Assembly: GCF_900176635.1 (NCBI RefSeq)
Contig: NZ_FXLN01000004.1
Location: forward strand, 930,001-994,000
Reading direction: 5' to 3'
Length of the DNA: 64,000 bases
Origin: Clostridium merdae
GTDB lineage: Bacteria > Bacillota > Clostridia > Oscillospirales > Acutalibacteraceae
Shown here: piece after piece, positions 9,200 through 17,607 of the stretch
How the letters are laid out: each line of letters starts with the position of its first letter
Numbering within the stretch: position 1 is the first letter of the stretch
Program-made: the position numbers and the translations under genes
Notes under the pieces: model-generated
Told to the model about the DNA's origin: nothing
The model's database searches: none
What the model saw: only the letters and a program-made list of their open reading frames with translations

Positions 9200-9850
9200 A
9201 TGACCAAAAAGCAATTAGCAGTTTGTGCCGTGGAAGCAATGAAAAAGGAATACCCCGATGCCATCTGTTCGCTGGAATACCGTGACCCTCTCCAGCTATT
9301 GATTGCAACACGGCTTTCCGCACAATGCACCGATGCACGTGTGAATCTCGTCACCCCTGCATTGTTTGCGCGCTTCCCCACGTTAGAAGCCTTTACACAG
9401 GCTCGCGTGGAAGATATTGAAGAGCTGATTCGCTCCTGCGGGCTATATAAAACAAAGGCGCGCGATATTCTTGCCATGTGCCAAAGGCTGGCGGAGGAAT
9501 ACGACGGCATTATCCCAGACACAGTAGAGGAGCTAACAAAGCTGCCGGGTGTAGGCAGAAAGACTGCAAACCTGGTTGTGGGGGATGTTTACCACAAGCC
9601 CGCCGTAGTGACCGACACGCACTTTATACGCATCACCGGGCGGCTGGGTCTTACAAAAAGCAAAGTGCCGCTTCAGGTTGAAAAAGATCTTCGGGCGGTG
9701 CTGCCACCAGAGGAATCCAACGATTTTTGTCACCGGCTGGTTTTGCACGGTAGAGCGGTGTGTCAGGCACGAACCGCACATTGCGAAATATGCTGTATGA
9801 ACACATTTTGCAAAACCGGTTTAGCAGAGGAAAAAAAGAAAAATAAATAG
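9200..9850 (+). CDS. nth: Endonuclease III (DNA glycosylase/AP lyase)
   Basis: A 216-residue base-excision repair enzyme removing oxidised pyrimidines and cutting abasic sites. It shows the helix-hairpin-helix LPGVGRKTANLV with the catalytic Lys near residue 120, the catalytic Asp in VTDTHFIRITGRLG, and a C-terminal [4Fe-4S] loop with Cys spacing C-x6-C-x2-C-x5-C. The ATG is preceded by GGGAAAGGA. It is divergent from glyA with about 145 bp between. The C-terminal tail is lysine-rich. Confidence 0.96.
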   Translation: MTKKQLAVCAVEAMKKEYPDAICSLEYRDPLQLLIATRLSAQCTDARVNLVTPALFARFPTLEAFTQARVEDIEELIRSCGLYKTKARDILAMCQRLAEEYDGIIPDTVEELTKLPGVGRKTANLVVGDVYHKPAVVTDTHFIRITGRLGLTKSKVPLQVEKDLRAVLPPEESNDFCHRLVLHGRAVCQARTAHCEICCMNTFCKTGLAEEKKKNK

Positions 9851-9869
9851 GTCATTTTGCAAAATAAAC

Positions 9870-9898
9870 TTGAAAAACCAAAACCCCCGTGCTATAAT
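9870..9898 (+). promoter_or_regulatory. Promoter of tRNA-Ala
   Basis: TTGAAA and TATAAT are separated by 17 bp, ending 49 nt before the tRNA 5' end. Confidence 0.75.
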
Positions 9899-9947
9899 TA
9901 ACAGCGTTGAAATTACCAGTGATTTCATCTTGTTTTATAGCATTTAT

Positions 9948-10023
9948 GGGCCCATAGCTCAGCTGGGAGAGTGCTGCGTTCGCAATGCAGAGGTCAGGGG
10001 TTCGATCCCCCTTGGGTCCACCA
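9948..10023 (+). tRNA. tRNA-Ala (anticodon CGC)
   Basis: A 76-nt cloverleaf with encoded CCA. The acceptor stem GGGCCCA pairs with TGGGTCC and includes the G3-U70 pair that identifies tRNA-Ala. The anticodon loop is TTCGCAA with anticodon CGC. The T arm is AGGGG-TTCGATC-CCCCT. It decodes GCG. Confidence 0.97.
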
Positions 10024-10030
10024 GATGAAG

Positions 10031-10068
10031 AAAAGCCGAACCTGATTTTAACAGGTTCGGCTTTTTGT
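10031..10068 (+). terminator. Terminator of tRNA-Ala
   Basis: AAAAGCCGAACCTG pairs with CAGGTTCGGCTTTTT around a 7-nt loop, with a T run, 8 nt after the CCA end. Confidence 0.9.
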
Positions 10069-10232
10069 TTTACATTTCTAAAACTTAAATTAATACTTTG
10101 AATCCGTTATGAAATAACTTTTCATTTCATTCACGTAATTATAGCATTGATTCGTGTATATTTTACAATATTAGATATTTTCCATTCCTATCTAATCCAA
10201 ATTATGGTAATATAATAATTTGGAGGGATATC

Positions 10233-11048
10233 ATGTATTGTAAAAATTGCGGAAATCAAATTCCAGACAACAGTAAGTTTTGTTTTAATTGTGGTACTGC
10301 CGTCGAAACAATGCAACCGGAAGAAGTTGAAACCCAAAAACCTGGCAACACAGAAACCATTGTAAAAAAAGAAAAAGGTTGTACTTCAAATCTTTTATTT
10401 ATAATATGCGCTCCATTTTTTATTATAGTCGCCGTTATTATGTGGATGAATAGTGTTTCTGGCGATAAATTTGCGGTAGCTGCATCTACTTCATCAACTT
10501 CTTCCATTGCAGTAAGTTCAGTGAGCGCAAGCTCTAGTACTATTTTTAGTTCTGCTTCTTCTGAATTAGCAGCATCAAACCAAATGAGTGAAGAGAAGGC
10601 CTATGCAATTCAATTTGATGAATTTATCATGAATACAATTATAGGTTCTAACGAGGGATTAGAAAACCTAAATAATTATGTTAACGCATATTCAGAAAAT
10701 AAAATTAGTGCGTTAGAAGCATATGAAGCAGCAAAAAACACCAAAGAAGTTATGAATAATTTAATTAAGATAATGTGGGACGCAAGAGATGGTAAAAATA
10801 GAGCATATATTGGTGCTGCGCAGGATTTCCTTATAAATGGAAAATTTAAGGCAGAGAACATGATGAAATATGTGGATAAAAACGAAGTAAAGTACTTATC
10901 TGAAATGAAGCAAAATGACTTATACATTTACAATTCTTTTAAAAAATTAATGCTTGAGAGAATTAATTATTTAAAGTCTCAGGGTTTTAGCGATACGGAA
11001 ATAAATGAAATCATACAAAAGACCCCTAGTTCAACGAGCAGCAAATAG
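10233..11048 (+). CDS. Zinc-ribbon membrane-anchored protein, function unknown
   Basis: A 271-residue protein with an N-terminal zinc ribbon of two CxxC knuckles (MYCKNCGNQIPDNSKFC and FNCG), a lysine-rich linker, one transmembrane helix at about residues 52-72, a Ser/Ala-rich linker (residues 80-118) and a helical, charged extracytoplasmic domain ending in a Ser/Thr tail. The layout resembles the many zinc_ribbon_2 membrane proteins of Firmicutes with unknown ligands. The base composition is more AT-rich than the flanking genes, which may indicate later acquisition. Start ATG follows TTGGAGGGATATC. Confidence 0.85.
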   Translation: MYCKNCGNQIPDNSKFCFNCGTAVETMQPEEVETQKPGNTETIVKKEKGCTSNLLFIICAPFFIIVAVIMWMNSVSGDKFAVAASTSSTSSIAVSSVSASSSTIFSSASSELAASNQMSEEKAYAIQFDEFIMNTIIGSNEGLENLNNYVNAYSENKISALEAYEAAKNTKEVMNNLIKIMWDARDGKNRAYIGAAQDFLINGKFKAENMMKYVDKNEVKYLSEMKQNDLYIYNSFKKLMLERINYLKSQGFSDTEINEIIQKTPSSTSSK

Positions 11049-11117
11049 AAACAAAATGTCCGCTTTGCTAAGTGTATAAGCTTAATGAAATGAAATCTAA
11101 ATTAGTAAAATTCGCTA

Positions 11118-11147
11118 TTGACAATTTCCAGAATAGAATGATATGAT
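11118..11147 (+). promoter_or_regulatory. Promoter of the riboswitch-ATPase transcript
   Basis: TTGACA and TATGAT are separated by 18 bp, placing the start of transcription a few nt before the riboswitch P1 stem. Confidence 0.7.
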
Positions 11148-11163
11148 ACTTGTAATCGAATAT

Positions 11164-11256
11164 TAGAGGGAGTAGCTTCCCGTATTGATACGGGGCTCAA
11201 AGTCGTCACTTCGGAGAAATCCCGGCTTTGACAGCGTTTCGTTTAGTGAGACTCTA
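11164..11256 (+). ncRNA. yybP-ykoY manganese riboswitch
   Basis: The element has the conserved yybP-ykoY blocks: GGGAGTAGC at the 5' side, a central GTCGTCA, CCGGC and a closing P1 helix in which TAGAG (11164-11168) pairs with CTCTA (11252-11256). Members of this class bind Mn2+ and turn on Mn2+ exporters and related membrane proteins. It lies upstream of a P-type cation ATPase gene, a known type of target. The 3' strand of P1 is also part of the following terminator stem. Confidence 0.85.
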
Positions 11257-11294
11257 CAGTTAGATTTTTTAATCTAGCCGTGGGGTCTTTTTTA
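11250..11294 (+). terminator. Riboswitch expression platform terminator
   Basis: GACTCTAC (11250-11257) pairs with GTGGGGTC (11280-11287) with an inner TAGAT/ATCTA stem and then TTTTTTT. The left arm overlaps P1 of the aptamer, so aptamer folding and termination exclude each other. This predicts an ON switch with metal. Confidence 0.8.
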
Positions 11295-11471
11295 TTACCC
11301 ATTTTTAGGGAAAAGAAGTGAAAAACCGCTTTGTGCACCCGAATAATAACTGTTTTTCAACAACCGCATCCCCCTTCTATGAACTCAAGTTGTACGACCA
11401 ATTCTCTCTAATCATCCTGTCATCACTTGAATTTGCCAGCTACCAAAATAAAGAAATAAGGAGAATGACGA

Positions 11472-14075
11472 ATGAACAACTTTCACGCAAAGTCCCCACA
11501 GCAAATCATGGAACTGCTAAAAGTGGATACCAAAGGCCTGCACGATGCGAAAGTGAAGATTCAACGTGATAAATATGGCTTTAATGAACTAGAAGAAACC
11601 GCCGCTAAAAGTGCTTTGCAAATTTTCTTTGAGCAATTTAAGGATTTTCTTGTTTTAATTCTACTTGCCGCCGCAACCATCTCTGCATTCCTCGGTAAGC
11701 TAGAAAGCACTCTGGTCATTCTCGCCGTTGTGGTAATTAACGCAATCCTCGGCACGGTTCAGCACCGGAAGGCGGAGCAGTCCTTAAAAAGCTTAAAGGC
11801 TCTTTCCTCCCCCACCGCTAAGGTGCTACGAAATGAAAAGAAAACGGAGATTCCCTCTCATGAGCTAGTCGTTGGGGACATCTGCTATTTGGATGCCGGC
11901 GATTTTATCAGCGCGGACGGCCGGATTTTAGAATCGTACAATCTGCAAGTAAACGAAAGCTCCCTGACCGGGGAATCCGTAAGCGTGCTAAAAACCGTTG
12001 ATGTGATTGAGAAAGAAGAAATCGCCATCGGCGATCGAAAGAACATGGTGTTTTCCGGCAGCTTTGTTACCTATGGCCGGGCGGTAGTTCTCATTACCAA
12101 CGTCGGCATGAATACCGAAATCGGTAAGATTGCCCATTTGCTGGAAAGTGCTAAAGAGAAAAAAACGCCACTTCAAGAGAGCCTCGACAACTTTGGCAAA
12201 AAGCTTGCTCTGCTAATTCTCATCCTATCTGCCCTTGTGTTTTCGCTCGATGTGTTTCGAGGCAACGACCTGATAAATGCATTTCTATTTGCCGTTTCTT
12301 TAGCGGTAGCGGCAATTCCGGAGGCGCTAAGCTCCATCGTGACCATCGTGCTAGCACTCGGCACACAGAAAATGACAAAGTCGAATGCAATCATCCGCAA
12401 GCTGCAAGCCGTAGAAAGCCTTGGGAGCATCTCGGTCATCTGTTCCGACAAAACGGGAACACTCACTCAGAATAAAATGACCGTACAAAAGCTGTATGTG
12501 GATAACAAAGTAATAGAGCACAATCAGCTAAATCCGGAACATGATTTGGAGAAAAATCTGGTTTTAATGTCTCTGCTATGTAACGATGCCGTCACCATCG
12601 AGAAAAAAGAAATTGGCGACCCCACTGAAATTGCCCTTGTGAACCTCGGCGACCTGTATCATTTGGATGAACTGCTAGCTCGAAAAAGATACCCTCGCGT
12701 TGCCGAGCTCCCCTTTGACTCCGAGCGCAAACTGATGAGTACCTTGAACACTTGGGACGGTAACCCCCTCATGATCACAAAAGGCGCTTTGGATGTCCTC
12801 CTCGCAAGGTCTATTAGCCTGCAAACCTCCGATGGTATTCAGCCACTCACAGAGGAACTCAAGCAGAGCATTGAGGCTATGAATTGTGAGTTTTCTCAAA
12901 ACGGACTGAGAGTACTCGCCTTTGCCTGCAAGGAGCTTTCCTTCAACCGGGAGCTTGTGGTAGAGGATGAAAATAACCTTACCTTTGTTGGGCTCATCGC
13001 CATGATGGACCCGCCCAGAGCGGAATCTGCACAGGCGGTGGCAGACTGCCTGCGTGCGGGCATCAAGCCTGTCATGATTACCGGTGACCATAAGATAACA
13101 GCTTCTGCCATTGCCAAACAGATTGGAATATTAACCGACGATGCACAGGCAATCGAAGGCTACGAACTAGAACATATGTCGGATGAGGTGCTAAAGCAGC
13201 GTGTAGAAGAAATCTCAGTGTATGCAAGAGTTTCCCCCGAGCATAAAATTCGAATTGTGAGAGCATGGCAGGAAAAAGGCAAGGTAGTAGCCATGACCGG
13301 CGACGGAGTGAATGATGCACCCGCCTTAAAGCAGGCCGATATTGGGATTGCCATGGGTATAACCGGTACGGAGGTTGCAAAAGATGCAGCCGCTATGGTG
13401 CTTACTGATGATAACTTCTCTACCATCGTTCGTGCGATTTCAAACGGTAGAAGCATCTATGCAAACATTAAGAATGCCATTCAGTTTCTACTCTCCGGCA
13501 ATACAGCGGGAATTCTTTCGGTGTTGTATGCTTCCCTTTTGGCTCTGCCAAACCCCTTTGCTCCAGTTCACCTGTTATTCATCAATTTGGTAACCGATAG
13601 CCTACCCGCCATCGCGATTGGGCTTGAGCCACACAATGAAACCGTAATGAAAGAGCGCCCACGTGACCGAAACACCCCTATATTAGATAAACGCTTTGGT
13701 CTGGAGGTATTGCTGGAGGGCCTCCTCATTGCGATTGGAACCATGATTGCCTACTATGTTGGTCTGTCTGCTGGCGGAGCGGAAACCGCAAGAACAATGG
13801 CATTTGCCACACTTTGCCTATCGAGACTTCTTCATGGGTTTAATTGCAGAGGCAAAGATTCCGTATTCCGCTTGGGTGTTTTCTCAAACAAATTCATCTG
13901 GCTTGCCGTGGCAGTTGGATTTCTGATGCTGTTTGCGGTATTAACGTTACAGCCACTCATGGTGCTTTTCGAAATTGCACCGCTGAACGGAATACAATAT
14001 GCCGTTATTTTTGGCGTATCGCTTCTGCCTCTTTTATTGGTTCAGATTTATAAGCTACTCACAGGGAGAAAATAA
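11472..14075 (+). CDS. P-type cation-transporting ATPase (P2A type; Ca2+/Mn2+ export)
   Basis: An 867-residue membrane pump. In order: actuator motif LTGESV near residue 167, M4 motif VAAIPEALSS, the phosphorylation motif CSDKTGTLTQNKMT near residue 330, the nucleotide-binding KGALDVLL, the hinge TGDGVNDAPALKQADIGIAMG and C-terminal helices ending near RK. This fits the PacL/PMR1/LMCA1 group. The upstream Mn2+ riboswitch argues for manganese efflux; calcium export remains possible. ATG follows ATAAGGAGAATGACGA. About 175 nt of leader separate it from the riboswitch terminator, with no other gene seen. Confidence 0.93.
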   Translation: MNNFHAKSPQQIMELLKVDTKGLHDAKVKIQRDKYGFNELEETAAKSALQIFFEQFKDFLVLILLAAATISAFLGKLESTLVILAVVVINAILGTVQHRKAEQSLKSLKALSSPTAKVLRNEKKTEIPSHELVVGDICYLDAGDFISADGRILESYNLQVNESSLTGESVSVLKTVDVIEKEEIAIGDRKNMVFSGSFVTYGRAVVLITNVGMNTEIGKIAHLLESAKEKKTPLQESLDNFGKKLALLILILSALVFSLDVFRGNDLINAFLFAVSLAVAAIPEALSSIVTIVLALGTQKMTKSNAIIRKLQAVESLGSISVICSDKTGTLTQNKMTVQKLYVDNKVIEHNQLNPEHDLEKNLVLMSLLCNDAVTIEKKEIGDPTEIALVNLGDLYHLDELLARKRYPRVAELPFDSERKLMSTLNTWDGNPLMITKGALDVLLARSISLQTSDGIQPLTEELKQSIEAMNCEFSQNGLRVLAFACKELSFNRELVVEDENNLTFVGLIAMMDPPRAESAQAVADCLRAGIKPVMITGDHKITASAIAKQIGILTDDAQAIEGYELEHMSDEVLKQRVEEISVYARVSPEHKIRIVRAWQEKGKVVAMTGDGVNDAPALKQADIGIAMGITGTEVAKDAAAMVLTDDNFSTIVRAISNGRSIYANIKNAIQFLLSGNTAGILSVLYASLLALPNPFAPVHLLFINLVTDSLPAIAIGLEPHNETVMKERPRDRNTPILDKRFGLEVLLEGLLIAIGTMIAYYVGLSAGGAETARTMAFATLCLSRLLHGFNCRGKDSVFRLGVFSNKFIWLAVAVGFLMLFAVLTLQPLMVLFEIAPLNGIQYAVIFGVSLLPLLLVQIYKLLTGRK

Positions 14076-14119
14076 AAGAGATTCGTTTTTCTATAACAGT
14101 TGTGAACTATTATAAGTCA

Positions 14120-14157
14120 CAACGGGGATGCTTTTTAAAAAGCATCCCCGTTGTTTT
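14120..14157. terminator. Shared bidirectional terminator
   Basis: A perfect palindromic stem starting CAACGGGGATGCTTTTT (14120-14153) is followed by a T run. It lies between the convergent ATPase and MocR genes, and the last codons and stop of the MocR gene are inside it. Confidence 0.85.
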
Positions 14158-15550
14158 TCCAAGCCTGCGTCAACAAAATAACCGCAGTTTCAATTTCTTC
14201 TATTTTCAGGCACGCAAAGCCTAACAACAGCAAGCTCTCTTGGTTCTTTTGCGGTGGAGCAAAATAGTATTGCGTTACACCAAATACCCTTACTCCCTTT
14301 CGCAATGCGGCATCAATTAACTCTGCCTCATCCCAACCATTGTTCACACGCAAAAGCAGATGCAGACCAGCAGAATCCCCCTGAATTTCAGCTTGTGGGA
14401 GGTTTTTGTGTATGGCAGCTACTATGGTCTCTCTCTTTTGCTTATATAAGTTTCGCATACGGTTCAAGTGGCGTTCAAAATGACCCTCATCAATAAATCG
14501 GCATAAGGTTTTTTGGTCTATTTTAGGAACGGGACAAATATAAAAACGAAGCTTTTTTTCATATTCACCAAGCAAGTGTAGCGGTAAAACCATATAGCTC
14601 ACCCGCAGTGCCGGTGAAAGTGATTTTGAGAAAGCACCCAAATATATCACCCGCCCGGTCTCATCCATGCCCTGCAAAGAGGGTATTGGCTTGCCGGAAT
14701 ACCGAAATTCACTGTCGTAATCGTCCTCAATTAAATAACGCTCCGGTGCTTCATTTGCCCAGTTCAGCAGTTGAATTCGGCGGCTCACCGGCATCACCGT
14801 ACCGGTAGGGAATTGGTGTGATGGCGTTATACAGGCCACGCTTGCTTGGCTTTCTCGCAGGGAGTCTGGTCGCATTCCTCTGTCATCCAAAGCTACTGGC
14901 TGGCAATTGGCGCGGTTGCTTTTAAAAATCATATTCAACTTCTCATAACCGGGGTTTTCTATGCCATATACAACATTGGCATCAAACAGCTGAATCAGCA
15001 ATTGCAGTAAAAATTCGGTTCCAGAGCTGACGATGATTTGCTCAGCGCTACAATTGACTCCACGCGAATAATGTAGGTAATGAGCAATACTTTCTCGCAA
15101 ACCAAGGTCGCCCTTAGGGTCGCCCGCCTTGAGTAAATCCCGGTCGTATTCATTGATTCCTTCTTTGGTCAGCTTTCGCCAGATGGAAAATGGAAAGCTG
15201 TCGTGGTCCACTCCCTGATACGAAAAATCATAGTAAATACGCCCTTCTTCTGGAGGCGAAAGAAGCTCTTTTGGGGGTACCTCTTTTATGTGCAGCACGT
15301 TCCCCAAATCGGCTACATAATAACCACTTTTTTCCCGGGAAATAAGGTAGCCCTCGGCTACCAATTGGTAGTAGGCCGCTTGTACGGTATTTTGGCTACA
15401 ATGCAAATAGGCAGAAAGCTGCCGTTTGGATGGCATCTTCTCGTTTTTCTTGCAATTACCGCTGATAATTTCCTGTTTAAAATAATCGTACAGCTGCTGA
15501 AATAAAGGAAGTTCCGACTCTTTTTTGAGCTGTAAATTGATTTCATTCAT
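14135..15550 (-). CDS. pdxR: MocR-family transcription regulator (PdxR type)
   Basis: A 471-residue chimera: an N-terminal GntR winged-helix domain (PLFQQLYDYFKQEIISG, KMPSKRQLSAYLHCSQNTVQAAYYQL) and a fold-type I aminotransferase domain with IEDDYDSEFRY and the PLP-lysine motif YLGAFSKSLSPALRVSY. PdxR proteins sense PLP and control PLP synthesis. The gene is divergent from pdxST, the standard arrangement. The ATG at 15550 follows GGGAGGCGAGCTT and is preferred over one five codons upstream. The stop codon lies within a shared terminator hairpin. Confidence 0.92.
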   Translation of the reverse strand: MNEINLQLKKESELPLFQQLYDYFKQEIISGNCKKNEKMPSKRQLSAYLHCSQNTVQAAYYQLVAEGYLISREKSGYYVADLGNVLHIKEVPPKELLSPPEEGRIYYDFSYQGVDHDSFPFSIWRKLTKEGINEYDRDLLKAGDPKGDLGLRESIAHYLHYSRGVNCSAEQIIVSSGTEFLLQLLIQLFDANVVYGIENPGYEKLNMIFKSNRANCQPVALDDRGMRPDSLRESQASVACITPSHQFPTGTVMPVSRRIQLLNWANEAPERYLIEDDYDSEFRYSGKPIPSLQGMDETGRVIYLGAFSKSLSPALRVSYMVLPLHLLGEYEKKLRFYICPVPKIDQKTLCRFIDEGHFERHLNRMRNLYKQKRETIVAAIHKNLPQAEIQGDSAGLHLLLRVNNGWDEAELIDAALRKGVRVFGVTQYYFAPPQKNQESLLLLGFACLKIEEIETAVILLTQAWKNNGDAF

Positions 15551-15563
15551 AAGCTCGCCTCCC

Positions 15564-15625
15564 ATCTGGTACCATCAAATTTTATATATCTGGCTCTTTT
15601 TATACAATCAATTCCCTTTTATAAT
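15564..15625 (+). promoter_or_regulatory. pdxR-pdxST intergenic control region
   Basis: Contains a TATAAT -10 for pdxS (15620-15625) with no good -35, and two direct copies of ATCTGG (15564-15569 and 15588-15593, 24 bp apart) between the divergent genes. MocR regulators bind direct repeats in such gaps, and a weak -35 fits an activated promoter. The binding site assignment is inference. Confidence 0.45.
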
Positions 15626-15694
15626 AGAGCAAACTTACAAATTCTGCAAGTTTTCATTTTACTAGACGAAAAGGAATTCAAGGAGGCAGAGTTT

Positions 15695-16567
15695 ATGAAC
15701 AATCGATATACCCTTAATAAAAACTTAGCCCAAATGCTAAAGGGCGGCGTTATTATGGATGTAACAACTCCCGAGCAGGCAAAAATTGCTGAAGAGGCCG
15801 GTGCGTGCGCCGTTATGGCGTTAGAGCGAATCCCCGCGGATATTCGTGCCGCTGGCGGCGTCTCCCGCATGAGTGACCCTACCATGATTCGCGGCATACA
15901 AAAAGCCGTTAGCATTCCGGTTATGGCAAAGGTTCGAATCGGGCATTTTGCAGAAGCACAAATTTTGCAGGCAATTGAGATTGATTACATTGATGAAAGC
16001 GAAGTGCTCTCCCCCGCCGATGACCTCTACCATATTGATAAAACCAAATTCGAAGTTCCATTTGTGTGCGGAGCGAAAAACTTGGGAGAAGCCTTACGCC
16101 GTATTGCCGAAGGAGCCTCTATGATACGTACAAAGGGCGAGCCCGGAACAGGTGATGTTGTGCAGGCAGTACGCCACATGCGCCTTATTCACCGACAGAT
16201 TCGAGAGATTCAAAACACCCGTGAGGATGAGCTATTCCATGCAGCGAAAGAGCTGCAGGTACCCTATGACCTAGTTCGCAGCGTGTTTGAAACCGGGCGT
16301 TTGCCGGTCGTAAACTTTGCCGCCGGCGGCATTGCAACCCCAGCAGATGCAGCACTTATGATGCAGCTTGGCGCAGAGGGTGTATTTGTTGGCTCGGGTA
16401 TCTTTAAATCTGGCAACCCCGCAAAACGAGCACGCGCCATTGTGCAGGCGGTTACCAATTACAACGATCCCAAGCTTTTAGCAGAGCTTTCCGAAGATTT
16501 GGGTGAGGCAATGGTTGGCATTAATGAGCAAGAAATTGAGCTACTAATGGCGGAGCGCGGCATATGA
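15695..16567 (+). CDS. pdxS: Pyridoxal 5'-phosphate synthase subunit PdxS
   Basis: A 290-residue (beta/alpha)8 synthase that makes PLP from ribose 5-phosphate, glyceraldehyde 3-phosphate and ammonia supplied by PdxT. Diagnostic blocks: LKGGVIMDVTTPEQA, ACAVMALERIPADIRAAGGVSRMSDP, the Schiff-base lysine in VMAKVRIGHFAEAQ, and RTKGEPGTGDVV. ATG follows CAAGGAGGCAGAGTTT. It overlaps pdxT by 4 bp (ATGA). Confidence 0.98.
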   Translation: MNNRYTLNKNLAQMLKGGVIMDVTTPEQAKIAEEAGACAVMALERIPADIRAAGGVSRMSDPTMIRGIQKAVSIPVMAKVRIGHFAEAQILQAIEIDYIDESEVLSPADDLYHIDKTKFEVPFVCGAKNLGEALRRIAEGASMIRTKGEPGTGDVVQAVRHMRLIHRQIREIQNTREDELFHAAKELQVPYDLVRSVFETGRLPVVNFAAGGIATPADAALMMQLGAEGVFVGSGIFKSGNPAKRARAIVQAVTNYNDPKLLAELSEDLGEAMVGINEQEIELLMAERGI

Positions 16568-17136
16568 AGGTTGGCGTTCTAGCACTGCAAGGCGGGTTTG
16601 CGGAGCACATTGCAGCTTTGAATAGGCTGAACGTTCCCTATGTTGAGATTCGCAAGAAAGCGGATTTTGATGATACCGTAGATGTGCTCATTCTTCCCGG
16701 AGGGGAAAGCACCGTCATTGGCAAGCTTTTGCACCAAACTGGGCTGTTTTTACCCATTCAGGAACGCATTCAAAATGGAATGCCCGTATGGGGAACGTGC
16801 GCAGGGTTAATATTGCTTGCGAATCGAATTTCAAATGAAAAGCACGCTTATCTAAAAGGAATTGATCTAACAGCTTGCCGCAATGCTTATGGAAGACAGT
16901 TGGGGAGCTTTGAGACGCAGGAAGAATTCCGCGGGATTGGTATTGTACCAATGACCTTTATTCGTGCCCCTTATATTGAATCCATTGGTGAGGGCGTCAC
17001 CCCATTATCGTTCTTTGACAGAAAAATAACTGCTGCGGAAAATGATACAATTCTAGTGACAGCCTATCACCCTGAACTGACGGATGATACGCGTGTGCTG
17101 GAGTATTTTCTTCGAAAAGCGGAGAAGTTCATTTGA
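16564..17136 (+). CDS. pdxT: Pyridoxal 5'-phosphate synthase glutaminase subunit PdxT
   Basis: A 190-residue class I glutaminase that hydrolyses glutamine and feeds ammonia to PdxS. Motifs: VGVLALQGGFAEH at the N terminus, ILPGGESTVIGKLL, the nucleophile in WGTCAGLILLA, and the His-Glu pair in AYHPELTDD. Its start overlaps the pdxS stop, giving tight translational coupling. Length and motifs are complete. Confidence 0.98.
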   Translation: MKVGVLALQGGFAEHIAALNRLNVPYVEIRKKADFDDTVDVLILPGGESTVIGKLLHQTGLFLPIQERIQNGMPVWGTCAGLILLANRISNEKHAYLKGIDLTACRNAYGRQLGSFETQEEFRGIGIVPMTFIRAPYIESIGEGVTPLSFFDRKITAAENDTILVTAYHPELTDDTRVLEYFLRKAEKFI

Positions 17137-17196
17137 TGGAAAAACCCCTACACACTGGTATTTGCGCCTGCAGTTTGATTTCTAACGAGAAATGAG

Positions 17197-17535
17197 TTGT
17201 GTCCATTGAATTCGAATCAAGAGAATTGCAAACACCGTTACGAGGTTGGGTATTCCTTTCGTTTCACCAGCATCTTTTTCCGCAGCGTTCCTTGCGACCA
17301 CTGCGGCCGCAGCATCACCCTTACTTGGCCTTGGCGGATTTTATTTGTTGCAGTAGACCTTATTGGTTTTATTTTATCTTATTTTATTGCAACCTCTATT
17401 GCCATCCCAATTTTCGGGTCTACACTTCCGGTATCACTTCTTATTTTTGTTGCGCTGGTTTTTATTGTGCAATGGATTTGCGGATTCATTTTAAAATTAG
17501 CAGCTTGGAAAGAAGTAGAAAAATCGAATTCTTAA
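17197..17535 (+). CDS. Small cysteine-motif membrane protein (cxxc_20_cxxc-like)
   Basis: A 112-residue protein with an N-terminal cysteine-containing stretch resembling the cxxc_20_cxxc family (CKHRYEVGYSFRF, then CDHCGRSITLTW) and two transmembrane helices at about residues 47-68 and 76-98. The first knuckle is incomplete and the start is unclear: TTG at 17197 lacks a good ribosome binding site, and an ATG at 17193 in another frame meets a stop after five codons. A frameshift at the 5' end is possible. Function unknown. Confidence 0.6.
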   Translation: MCPLNSNQENCKHRYEVGYSFRFTSIFFRSVPCDHCGRSITLTWPWRILFVAVDLIGFILSYFIATSIAIPIFGSTLPVSLLIFVALVFIVQWICGFILKLAAWKEVEKSNS

Positions 17536-17553
17536 TGGTTTTTTATGATCAAC

Positions 17554-17595
17554 AAAGGCTCCGTTCCAATGGAACGGAGCCTTTGTATTTTTATT
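17554..17595. terminator. Terminator between convergent genes
   Basis: AAAGGCTCCGTTCC pairs with GGAACGGAGCCTTT around AAT, a 14-bp perfect stem, between the CxxC membrane protein gene and degV. T-rich on both sides. Confidence 0.85.
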
Positions 17596-17607
17596 ATTGA
17601 TATAATT

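Noticed and set aside
9055..9522. N-terminal extension of glyA
   Set aside because: It lies opposite nth, has no ribosome site, and the SHMT fold starts at 9054.
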